64,000 nucleotides of DNA from Sinohyriopsis cumingii (Eukaryota; Mollusca; Bivalvia; Unionida; Unionidae). The stretch lies in assembly GCA_028554795.2 (NCBI GenBank), contig CM068828.1:9495314-9559313 (forward strand), written 5' to 3'. Positions 11,562 to 24,700 of this stretch are shown piece by piece. Position 1 is the stretch's first letter; the number at the start of each line of letters is the position of its first letter. Made by a program: the position numbers and the translations under genes. The notes under the pieces are model-generated. The model was not told where the DNA came from. It did not search any database and saw only the letters and a list, made by a program, of their open reading frames with translations.

Positions 11562-12694
11562 AAAGAGAAGAGATATGTTGTTTTCTTCTTCATTACTATG
11601 TTGTCACGTGTGAAAAACATACCCTTATATGTTCACGTTTGAAAAATATATCATTTTATTTTTACATGTGAAAATATAAGATTTCCCATCATGTCATGCA
11701 ACGGTTGAATTTTGTGCTGACAAAAATGTTACCACCAACAATAAAACACGATTGCCTAATGAGATAGGTCCCATAAATAGATTTTGTCTTACGTTTCAGA
11801 CATGGCAATTAATCTTTGATAATGAAGTTTGACTAGAGACGCGTGTCTCTGAGTTTATTTCCCCTAACTTCCTTGACAACAACGACAAACTTGCTGTGAT
11901 GCATTCTTGAATTAGATTTACATTATTTTCAGATAGGTTCCAATATTTTCATAAATGACCAAAAAAAATGGAATTTGCTCTGGTAGATTAGGACAACCCA
12001 ATCCAATCGCTTTATAAAACCACATATTTTTACATGACCAGCCTATGAAAGTGAGATGGATTGACGAAAAGGGGGTGGGGTTGAGTTTGTTGTGCAGAAG
12101 AGTGGGATTAATCTTCTAAACTTCTATTCTACAGCAAGTTTGGTATACAACTATAAGAGAATGTTCTTTCCGTATGTTGATAACGGATACATTTCATCTT
12201 GTGATACCAAAGCTATATATTTTAACAAGTCGCGAAGTCAAGAGTACTACACTGTGAAAAATATCCACTATTAACGTAGGAAAGGAAACTATACTCTACC
12301 TATATGAGTGGTCAGAAATGCTTTAATATTAGTTGTAACAGTTTACATCAATAACAACGAGATGGAACTAAAATTGAACTAACAGGTATTCATTTTAATA
12401 TTGTGACATTTATGTGTATGTTTGTGTATATCTGTTTATTTACTTTTGTATACTTCTTTTATTTTTAGCACAGTTACTCTATGCGTGCCAATTTACCGGA
12501 TTTCCGGAAGAACAGAATTCTATCATTCTACAATGTCCCTAACTGGTTTCCATTCTACTCGGCATACACAGAGGTAGGACATGAGACATCCTAATGTGCT
12601 CTTCATCACTGTTCTTCAGTTACGCCGGCGCTTTTTATTTTTCGTATTCTCTCATGTTAGAATGCTGTGTAGAATTAATTCAAACTTTAATGCG

Positions 12695-12737
<43 letters not shown>

Positions 12738-15700
12738 TGAACTGAATTCGATTCCTGCCAGTGCCCCAAAATTAGTGTTAATGGTCTTCTGCGCTGGTGG
12801 AAGTCAGACTTTAACCTTCCACTTTGCTTTGATGTGGTGCCATTTCGGAGTCATTCGGCACTTTTGGTAATCGTGAACACCGTATTAAAACATGAAAAGA
12901 AAATATATAACATAATTTCAAATCCCCTTGGTAAATGCTGTTCATTTTTTCTTGGAATGAATGTGTGGATCTTTGTACTATTCGCATTCGTATCACCACG
13001 TCTGTCTCAAAGCAAACCTTTTTTAAGTAGCTCAATGACTGGACGAAATACTTTGGAGTGGCAGCTATCTACGTACATTAAATGTATGATCGAAATGATT
13101 CACCACTAAGTTGCGAATGAGCAATGTGTAAGGTGTGATACTCAGGAGGTACTTAGGTTTATCTAAATCTGAATAGGAAACAGTAATCAGGCATGATTTC
13201 TCATAATAGATACGACTTGCGTGTTTTTACTGATCTAGGTTAAAGTCATCTTCTCCACTTAAACCTTTCGTCTCATCACGCGCGTGCAAACCCATGTTCG
13301 AACCCCTGATTGTAATGCACATATGTATGCAACAGGCGCTCCTCCAAGAAGATAGTCATAATGGGAAGAAGACTTCGACCTAGATTATTAATCAACAAAT
13401 CAGCTATGATTATAATACTTTATTTTTAAAGCCCATGATTACTTATTATACTCGTCTGTGAGAGTATCCATCGATGTGACAAGTACATACATGAAAACAT
13501 ACGTAAAGACAAGCGCCAATATACATCATTTGCATCAATGTTAGCGCGTTAAACAGATTGACTACTTTTCTTGGGATTGCATTACAGGCACTGATCGGAC
13601 ACAATAAAGTCGGTGCTCGTTGGATAAGTGGATTGACATTTTTGTGAACTGGCTATTCAAGCTCCGTATCTTTCCGGTTTTCCTTTACAATGTCTTCTGC
13701 AATATGTTTGCCTTCTTCTTCATATCGTCCTTCTGTAATAAAAAAACGACGTGAGTTTACAAAAATAATCTAGATTCTGCTGAATCCGTTGCAATTATTA
13801 AGAGCTAATTAAATGTCTCTAAAAGATTATATTCGATTTATGATAGCCTTTCATCAAGATTTTATATTTTAGTTCCATATCTTCGAATCCAAGAAACACT
13901 GAGCGAATATTCTCGTTTATACACTGTAGAGCTTTTTTGTCGATAGCAGATTTTTGTATGGACATAATGCTATCAATTACAGGTTGTAAATATAATATGG
14001 TCCCTTGGATTTTTTCCAGGAATGGAAGGATGCAGGCGTTGCATTTCCGCAATGGTTTGCGGTGGAAGGTCTACTTGTTTTCCTAGCATCAATATACATT
14101 TCATATTCTAAAAGGAAATTACTAGACGTTTACTGCCTGTAATTCTGTGATTCCCATCCTCGGTTCTCTGTTTGGAGTAGCCGGTGGTTTTCATGTCTGC
14201 CAGAACGGGCTCGAACTCAGGCATGATAATGGTCTTATAATCAATAGTTATCGAGTAGGTCTCGATAATTCTACTGAGACTGCTTTGTCTCGCTCCGAGA
14301 AATTCTGCAAGGGGATTATTTTACCAGCGTCGCCAGTAACACCGGTTATTATTGATTTTCTACATCAGCAATTTCGATTAATGAGCTTATAACAGTTGAT
14401 GTTGTTGCTATTTCCGCAACACCCAGACCAGTGGCGGTTGCGGCGGATATTTCGCAAATAGCATCGACGACTACACACACGCGTTTGTATTTATGAGTAT
14501 TACGCAGACGAAACCCAGTGCGTTCCAGGTTCTGTTGCTGAATTTAGGTTAATTATTCTGGTTTCCCTTGTGCGGGAAATCATCGCATGACAGCCTTTGT
14601 CTCTGCGTTCATCCCTAATAGACAGCTTGGAAATGTTTCAATGATTTTGTCCTAGCGAGTATATTAAAATAGGTGAATTGACGCAAAGCCGCCGTCAAAG
14701 GCGAGGCCACAACCGAAGACCACTTCCACCAGAGGACCATTGATACCCGTGCTAGGATAATCGAAGACCTTTTCCTATTTATTCGCTTTTTCTCAGATCC
14801 ATCCCTGACACAGGTTTGATGGCCCTTAACACAGCTTATTTGAACCGCAGGGCCCCAGCCACCAACAATGTTGGAAGGGCTGCGAATAAGAGAAATATTT
14901 AACTGTCGTGTTTCATCGCGACGACACTAGCCTTCTGAGAAATCAATAGCTATCGACTGCGTTGTTTTGCTGCTTCAATCCGTAACTCCTTCGTCGGTAT
15001 CAATATCAGTGCGGTAGTCCCGAACAACAAGTCAAGGGAAAGTTTAAAAAAAACTCCCGTTTAATATTTCATTGCATTCATCTTCTCTATTATTACCGTT
15101 GGTTCTTACGGGTTAACCTATGTATTGGGCATTGAAAGCAATTTTGGAACGTCTCTGCAAAATCCAAAAAAGTGTGATTGGAATTGTTCTGTAAAACCGT
15201 TAAGCTGTTTTCGCCGGACTGCAAAACCTTGTTTAAAATTGCGGTTAGGAAACGATAATATTCTAACTGATTTGAATCGGCGGAGATAACTGCAAGGTTC
15301 ATTGGCCTTTGTATTGTTTCCGTTAGATGATATGAATGCGAGTCTGTGTCTTTAACAAACACTCCAGACGGGTCAGCATATCTTGAATAATCTTAGCTGT
15401 ATCTGGCGGGACAAGAAATATTTCAGAAATGTCATCTTTGTCCGCAAATACTTCAACTTCTTTTCCACAGATGAGATATCAATGTCATATTTGTCTACAG
15501 ATACTTCAACTTCTTTTCCACAGATGAGATAGCAATGTCATATTTTTCCACAAATATTTCAACTTCTTTTCCATGGATGAGATACAATGTCATCTTTGTC
15601 CTCAAATAATTCAACTTCTTTTCCATAGATGAGATAGAAATGTCATTTTTGGCCACAAATACTTCAGTTTGTTTTCCACAGATGAGATAGCAATGTTATA

Positions 15701-18700
15701 TTTGTCCACAAATACTTCAACTTCTTTTCCATAGATGAGATCGCAATGTCATCTTTCTCCACAAATACTTCAACTCCTTTTCCATAGATGAGATAGCAAT
15801 GCCATCTTTTTCCACAAATACTTCAATTTCTTTTCCACAAATGAAATATCAATGTCATCTTTGTCCACATATACTTGAATTTCTTTTCCATAGATGAGAT
15901 ATCAATGTCATGAGGTCGTTGTGGGCAAATCCCAATTTATCAATCTCTCTGTGTACGTTATTCTTGTTCGTGCGGACAAGTTTACCAGACGCTCTATTGT
16001 CCATTCCTGGACAGACATCCTGGCTTTGTATACGTAATATTGATAATCTTGAACGTTTCTATCTTGGAACATAGGCACGTCCATGCTTAATGGGGGATCG
16101 GATACGTCTTTGAATTGGGCTGTCGTTTATATATTAAAGGTCTTATCCATTACTTTTGCGAGATAAATGTAATCGGTTCCCATCACCATGTTGGCAATCG
16201 TTGAAGCGGCTACATGGGGTTGAGCAAATTCATTGATAATTTTACTGACTTTGCCTGGCATTGCTCCTTGTTGACGTCAGCGTAACCGATATTCGCGTGA
16301 CTAATCATCGCAGTCCATCTCAAATTAGCTAAACCGCTTGTAATCCCAGAGTTTCAAACGATGCGTTGCTGTGATTATATTAAGCTATCAACGACCCGTA
16401 TGGCAACTTATTCAGCGATCGGTGCAACGAACGAAGACAAACCAGCGAGCATCTTTTGGAGTGTCTGTAAACAATCTCTGGACAACATCACCGAGATAAA
16501 TTCCGTAATATGTCGTGTAAACGGGTTTTATCGCATTAACAACACGCACAGTCCTACATGTCCACGTGCGAATGTCATTTTATTAAATATCAGGTCAATC
16601 TCTAATATACATTTACGCTGTCAAAATCTCACCGAGCAGGTCAAACGTGTGCACATCATGAACAACAAAGGTGAAACGAATGGTCACCAACCAGGGATTG
16701 TTGCATGGAAGATTACGGGTGTAACAGTAATCGATATCAGATTAATCGATGCCTCAGTCGGGGCAAACTCAAATAATATATACCCCTGTAGCACCTGCTT
16801 TATCGAGGCTTGGGCTTCCTTACTGCCACTTATAGCGTCATAGGTCACATTAGCAAGAGTCTTTCTGGTAATTTTGACAACGTATGGCGTTATATTGTAA
16901 CTTGTACCGTCATATCCTGCAAGCTGAAGATGTTCATCCTCTGCAGTCATAATAATATATTCAGGCCAACAAAGACCCGTTCTCGATGATGACTATGCCA
17001 TATCAACTGCATACGTAGAGATGCGAACGAGATGGCAGAGCTGATTGTAGGGTCGTGTTCGTGTATAAATGTTTAGAATATCGCTTGGTCACCAATATGA
17101 TCGGATCCTTTTACTAACTGATTCAAGCTTGTATAAAAGTACCAGTGACAATGTCAACAACATTCCAGGTACCTGCTCGAGACCTCCCAGACAAAAGCAT
17201 TCGCGGAAAAGCCCCCAACGGCCGCGATCGAATATTAGACCAACGACGATTAACGCACAACGACGCTAGTGCAATCATGGATGTGAGGGATTGGCAAGCA
17301 ATAATTGGTATTGGGAAGTTTACATAAAACTGGTGTTTCGTAAGTGAAATTGTAATTAAGGAGGTGATGCTCGTGTATATTTACAATGTTACACTGTATC
17401 GCAGCGTTGATTTCACGTGACATGTAAAACGCTTCAGAACTCACAATTGGTGTTATTCACATCATCAATGTCTTTAATGAGTGATGTTGTTGATGATCAA
17501 CCGCTGACAAATCAATGAGACCTAATTAATTACTTTTGATGCATTGCTATTTGCGCGAACCGACCCCACGAGAGTTTCTAGGCAATCTACAAATTCGTCA
17601 ACCATTTTGGCTATATCCACATTACAACGGCATTACCAGTGCTTTGGGCATTAAATTCTTCGTTGGCACTGTAAAAAGTTCACACTTTCTCGCCGCTGAT
17701 ATTTTGGTTTCCTTAAACTCTTTAAATAACATTATAGGTCATTCTGTATCGATGTTCTTTTGTTTCGTTTATAAGATTGTGTTTCCCAAAATACTTTTCG
17801 AGTTGGAAGGTCTTTAACAGTGAAACGAATCGGATTATTAAAAATAGGCCATCTTTGTCGTTAAAGAAATGAGATGGATGTCTCTCTTAGGGCTCTTCTG
17901 ATATTGTGTCATGTCATTATTATTATTGATCAGTTAGTTCAGACTCGACCATTCCAGCCGATTTGAGTGCCCTGACTGTTTCAGTCGCACGGAAAGTTTC
18001 GGTTTGTTAGATTCAGAGATTATTCTCTTGGATTTTAGTATGACCACAGGCTTTGGTTTGGCTTTTATGCTACTTGACCATTGCAGTTTAGAAACACCTC
18101 TGGCTATTTCCATGCTAGTCGCTTTAGTAAGTTCGGTTCTCCCTGGGATGCTTGCTGCCCTGGATAAAATCACTTTTGTTGGTTTAACCAGGGGTGCAAA
18201 CATTTGTTCAAACCCCAATGTAAGTTATTCCAAACAGCTTGATGTGATATAAGCATAAATGTCACGCGTTCACGGAGATAACTGTAACCGTGAAAATGTT
18301 TCAGTCGATTTGTCTTGTAGGTCGACATACTTTGCTATAACTACGCACTCAGTTTTTTAAAGCCTTTTTTGTTTTGTTTTTGACATGATATTTATCATAC
18401 TCGTTTAAATTCTCGCTTCCAGAGCTATGGGATACTTGTGTAGTCGACGAGTCATGTCCATAGTGAGGGTATTATGTGGGTTCTCGATGCCTTATACGAA
18501 TATACTCTGAAACTCGTCACACAAGAAATTAACAGCACACCAGGTCAGATAAAAGTTTGCAAGGACATGCGTGTCATTACAACGAAATATCATTACCATT
18601 GCAGTTGTGCCAAATCACTTTAGGTAAGTGCGCTTATCATTGAGTTACATAGATCTCGTCTGGCTGCTGTTGTTCCGAAAAATCAGGACAATATTCGAGG

Positions 18701-21700
18701 TTTTCTTGGTATTCAAGATTCATCATCGCACACAAGATCATCCCCTCTCGGATCATGGTCGACAATGGCAGCAGCTTCATCGACTGTAGAAAAAGAATAT
18801 ATGGCGGTCGATTTGCTTTTTAGCGATCACTGAAGCGCTAGCATAAAATCAACCAAATACATCATAAGACTATTGATCGTCCGCCTACAACTCAATTAAG
18901 CACAATCGACCTTACGTTAACCATCAGAAAACCATACACAACAACAGCTGACCTTTCCCTGATCCATCCTGATTAATAATCAATGCGCGAAATGATCTTT
19001 GAAACATATCAGTCCATCAATCGAAGAAACAATCGCTTGATGGAGGAGACATGAAGGCTAAGACGGTTACATTCGGTAGACAAAGTCCACCCATAGATAG
19101 TCAAATAACATTGATGTGAAAATGTCACCCACCGAGTTACTCAGATGATGTTGCCTAAACAAGCGCTGTGGAAAATGTACCTACCGCACTATGAACGATT
19201 TCACGTGGATAATTTGATGTCGAAACACTTAAGAAGATCAACAGGTTAATCTATTGCTTTTTCCAAATGCTCGATTACCAAGACGCGCATACATGTATCC
19301 GTTCAGTACTGTAAATGTTGCAGCAGGTGCAAAAAAGCTGTACAACTGATTCAACAAGTGTTGCAGATGCGCCTTAACATATTTATGTACGTTCATCGCT
19401 AACATGTCCGCAGCTGTTGAAAGTGGGCCTGAAAAAAGAATTTCTTTAAGTCGTTACTGCATTTTAAACAAAACATAAAGTTATTATACGTCGCTAGCAA
19501 GCCATTGTGAAACGATGTAACCGTGCACTTTAAGAAATAGTATTCAAACATCAGTACGTGCAGGAATTATTGATGTCTAGGAGTTGGAGTGCTAGCGATC
19601 ACATGAGTAAATAACGCGACTTCCTTAGCTGTGGATGGCAATGTGTCCACGGCTGGAGAGCTTAAAGAGCTCTCGAAACTGGAATGCTGGGACATCAATT
19701 AGCCTTCGAAACAGGTCTTGTTAACTATGCGGACAAGGTCCATTCTAATATAGTTTCCATGATTCCCCCCCCCTTAGTCTTCCCGTCAACAACATTGTTC
19801 ATGGGTGGAAAGAAATTTTTCTCAAAATCGTTAATGGCCTGTGTACGCAGATTAATATTCATTTGAATGTACGGTGATATTTATGCGCTCTGGCAAAACT
19901 TTAACACTGATTGGACTTTGTTTATACGCATACCCACCCGCAGATACAGCTGGAGGTTTCGTATGTGAACATTTTAGTTCTTAGATTGGGTACTAATGTG
20001 ATACATTCTGTATAATTGCGTCCAGTATCGTTTATAATCTCGTGCTGATTCGGGGACCGCCAATCCAGCGGTACCGCCAACTCTTCCGGTTCTAGCGAAT
20101 AATCATTATGGCTGATGTAAAGTTCGTCTTGAGTAATCAAATAAGTGTTTGATAGCACTGCCGCTTTTATACTATTTTATACTTATGCTCTCGATATCGA
20201 TCCACTGTAACCCACCAGCAAGCATATGCTGCATCATTGCCCACGCATACTAGTTGTTGTGTCAGTGAAGATTCATGATGAACGTTTTGGGGACTGGATC
20301 GTAGTCATCTACTCCTGGGTTATTGGCGCGCGCGTAACAGTAACTCCACAAGGAGATGCAGCCACGGATCACACGCTCAATAAATAAAAGTTTTACTTTT
20401 GTCCTTGACAGAAGTGCGTCCTAAGCCATAACCGGTGACGAAAGGTAGTAAGTTGAGTAGAGCTGAACAACATGCCAGAAATTGCGATTTAATACATCCA
20501 CATACAAGAGCCAGCACTTAGAGATACTATGTAACAGAGTCTACACTAAGTCTGAATGCAAATATTGATCGGTCTGCTGATAGTGTCTAGCAACGGCTGC
20601 ACTTATGACTGAGAATTCCACTCATGTGTATATACATTTCCAGTAATATTTGTCGAGTGATCTACCATACGAGCGTTCATGTAAATCGTGTACATTAGCG
20701 TATGTTTTACTGTATGTACTTGTCACATCGACGGAGAACGACAATGTATAGTGGATAGTGGTCAGTGGGCTGAGCTGAATCATAATAGCGAGCTCGTCGG
20801 TTACTGGTCTAGGTTGAAATATTATTCCCCCATGACCTTCCTTTTGCAGAGGCGCCTGTTGGATAAGTACGCGATTTACAATTGCAGGTTCGCGCGCAGG
20901 TTAGCATGCGTACCAGTATGAAGTGAGGATAACGTCATGTACGGAAGCAGGTTTTAACCTAAATCAGTAAAATATATAAAACTGCCATTCTCATATTACT
21001 TCTGATCACAAAATAATCTCGGTGCTTTAAAAATGAAAATCCGATTATCTTTTATAGCGACCTTAATTTGTTCTAGCCAATCAAATTAAAATTTATAATT
21101 AAAATTTTATTTTAAATTTGCCCAAATTCATCTTTTGCTGGTCATTAGTTTCAAGGGGCGTGTATTAAGTAAACGTTGTTTTTACATTCATCTAATTTAC
21201 CAATAAAAAGAACGTTTGACATTTTTCAGGGGTGGGCACTATACAGCGAATATCTCGGTGAAGAAATGGGTCTTTATAAGGACGAGTACGAGATGTAAGT
21301 ATATCATCTATGAGTACGTGTTTTTTGTTCAATGATTCGTCCGCAATACTCGGATTTCAATGTCTATGCATTCTGTATCCTCGACAAACTAACAATGCAG
21401 ATGGATTTTCATTGTAAGTACAAACATGATTAATTAGATTATGAAACGCCACAACTGTCTTAAGTGGCCTGTTTTGAATTACATATGGTGGAGACTCCAT
21501 TTTATATGCTATTGTCATATTTATTATCTTCTACGCGGTGTTTATTACATGCATTGTATTCCATAGTGCATTTTACGCTTTCCAGATAATATGCTAATCG
21601 GTATTTATTTTATGTTGTATATATTTATTTATGTTTTTTTTATATGTAATGATATGTTGTGCATTTTTTATGTTAGGCTGTGCAATTCAGTTAGATGCGG

Positions 21701-24700
21701 TTAATTTATAAATATATCCTGAGGATTTTTAGTTACATAAAGTACTTTCTTCATGATATCTTGAACATTTATAATATTATATGCTCATTTTTTTCTCCGT
21801 TAACTTTACATTGTCAGAATCGTTCAGTATTACCCGATACTGAACTGGCGCGGCAATACACATATAGCATTCACTTGCACAAAGGAACTACTTTCTATTG
21901 TAAACGATGGACGCAGACGCCAGCACTTTTGATTTGTAAACAAATCATGTACACTCGCGTAAGAGGCACTTTACGTTGTGGTTGTTAAAATTTGTTTCTG
22001 AATGGACTAAAACAGATGTTTCGTGGACTGCCAGATGCTTTGGCACATTCCTCATTAAATTTGTTGATACAATGTTTCGAATTTAGGCTAGCCTCAGTAT
22101 ACAAAAGAGACAAGAAAGGGTCCTTACAAATAACATACAAGTGACAAGTCATATACTACTGTCTATTTTAGCTGGTGATAAGAATGGCAAAAAAATATAC
22201 TTACAGTTTTACATCCTGAATTTCCTCAAAATGTACTTTCTAAGTTCTGCAAATCCGAATTACATGAGCCATGTCATATGTTATCAATCTTGATTACACA
22301 TTTCGACATTATACCGTAATTTCGATGATAAGTGCAATTATCCCCTCCTTACTGCACTCAAAATGAAATAAGCATTAAATTCCATAACGTCTTTTTGAAA
22401 ATTGCAATTGAAAGACTTCATATTTTTCCCACATTATGATTTAAAACATTCAATGACAGAAACAGAAACACATTTGCTGATGTCAACACGCTTCTCCCTC
22501 GCTTCTTCAATCCCATGTATTCATGTGGAATTGTCACGTATAAATCCAGTCCACAATCACGAAATTTCGTAGAATCGAGAAAAGTACAAAAATCTATTCA
22601 TTCCAGATCAAATGGAAAAGTTGTTGCAATGCGCATTCATTCACAATATGACTCCAAATTTTAATTTTAACTAGGCACGCCATTTTCTTTCGAAAGTTAT
22701 GTCGAGCGCGCGACTAAGTTCAAATTTATCTTGGCGGAATTATGTGCGCGATGATAAAGTTGTTGTTGTGTAATGATGAATATGCGATTGTGTATTTTGT
22801 TAGGAACGCGGCATACATTCAGTTACTGTGTTTCGTGTAGTGTATTTTGTTAATATAATTAAGCATTAGGTAGAATAATTATTTTTAGCATATAATAAAA
22901 AGGTTACTGCATTTATACGGGAAAATATGAACTCGTTTTGTCGGATGGATATACTGTACTCCCAAGTTCGTTCAGTATTTTTGAATGCGGATGATACAGG
23001 GCGATCACGAGTTGAATACGGCTGATACATGGCGATCGCGAGTTGAAAACGGCTGGTACAGGGCGATCATGAGTTGAACACCGCTGATACTGGGCGATCA
23101 CGAGTTGAACACGGCTGATACAGGGCGATCACGAGTTGAACACGGCTGATACAGTGCGATCACGAGTTGAATACGGCTGATACAGGGCGATCACGAATTG
23201 AATACGGATGATACAGAGCAATCACGAGTTGAAAACGGCTGATACTGGGCGATCACGAGTTGAATACGGCTGATACAGGGCGATCACGAGTTGAACACGG
23301 TTGATACAGGGCGATCACGAGTTGAACACGGCTGATACAGGGCGATCACGAATTGAATACGGCTAATACAAAATAATTACGAGTTGAACACGGCTGATAC
23401 AGGGCGATCACGAGTTGAATACGGCTGATACAGGGCGATCACGAGTTGAACACGGCAGACACAGGGCGATCACGAGTTGAACACGGCTGATAGTATTCTC
23501 TAGAGCGGCCTAAAGTGTTATGATGTTAAAACGGTCAGTGCGTTAGCTGAAAAAAAGTTTTAAAATTAATTATTACCTTTCACGTCGTCCTTGCTATTGA
23601 TGATAGTCGAGACCTATAGAAAAAGAGGTCCTTCGTTTAAGTAAGTAGACATGTAAAACAATTTATGGATGACAGGATACCAACCCTCTCATGGCAATAG
23701 TAGTGATGTGCTTGAGAAGGTAAGGTCTACATAGCTTTGGACACAACTATCACGGAACCTAAGATGACCATAAAAACTCTCTCATAGCTTGAACAAATAT
23801 TTCGTCGAAAAAGGTAAACAGGCTGCCAACCCACAATCACACCTCAGAGTCGAGAAAAATGCTTATGGAAAGCAGGATCCTCGTTCTCTGCCAGACCATG
23901 GGTAACTGTAATATGTTTCTGTAATTTAATTCATTGCAAGATAACTGCAATAAATTATGGTTCTTTATTATCACTACAATATTATATTTTACAAAAAAGT
24001 ACTGCTGTAATATGAACTTAGAAGTACATTTTTAAAAATAAAAAGAAACTGTGTAAATGGATTCATCTTTATGTGTTTGTACAGCAATTGCAGTTAAAGA
24101 ATATATGTTATTTTATAAAAGTCCGGTACGCATCCAATTTAAAATTGTATTTGTTATTTGATTGATATACAGGATTAAAACCATGAAATACATTTAATAT
24201 TAGTTGAAAAGTAATTTAATTAAAGCCCTTACTCTTCCCAAACGTGAGGAGTTTAATTTAAGTGTAATTGTGATTTTCAAAAATAATTTATTCATTTGAT
24301 GATTTTTGAGAAAGAAAATTTTGAGAAGAAAGATAACAATCAATGTGTATTCCTACACGTTGGTGGGGGGCATAATGCAATAGTATATGTTATTCCGTCT
24401 GTCGGATCTATATAGCATATCTGCCTAATCGGTTGGATATAAATTCACGAACCTTCATAGTTTTTGCTGGCCTAGGGTAACCATCATCAACATTGGTTAC
24501 ACTCTTGGTTCACATCTCTTGGTATCTTGGAGGGGACCAAATCTCAATAACCATGACTTTTCCGAGTATATTCCGATGACATGTTTTATATGCAGTCATA
24601 GCTCGAATAGTCATCAGACGTTCGACGGATTTTACATTATGACACATGGATCGATGTCAAGGGGTAGGATAATTACAGAGGGGTGAGTGTGTATGCGTGT

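Larger units (their letters stand above)
13800..20170 (-). mobile_element. Old fossil virus/Polinton-like insertion with protein-primed polymerase
   Basis: Inside the long intron of the DUF885 gene, several minus-strand stretches keep protein-like composition but are broken by stops and frameshifts. One, at 19780-20158, is unmistakably a protein-primed DNA polymerase B of the lineage that includes many invertebrate Polintons and adintoviruses. The other tracts (17934-18219, 16684-16950, 15908-16261, 15093-15362, 13819-14052) run the same way and probably belong to the same insertion, but I do not recognise them. No TIRs were found, so the outer limits are approximate. The polymerase motifs differ from those of the complete Polinton, so this is not just an older copy of it. 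Confidence 0.6.

Noticed and set aside
15325..15362. [11 protein letters not shown] as polymerase motif C of the fossil.
   Set aside because: The following residues are not polymerase-like and the distance to the motif B region (over 4 kb) is too great.
16361..16843. A 160-codon ATG-started open frame on the plus strand.
   Set aside because: No domain or splice context. It lies opposite minus-strand tracts (16684-16950, and others nearby) that fit the direction of the fossil element better; probably an antisense shadow.
22983..23493. A regularly spaced repeat that could suggest a CRISPR array.
   Set aside because: The units are contiguous without unique spacers and the host is an animal; it is a minisatellite.
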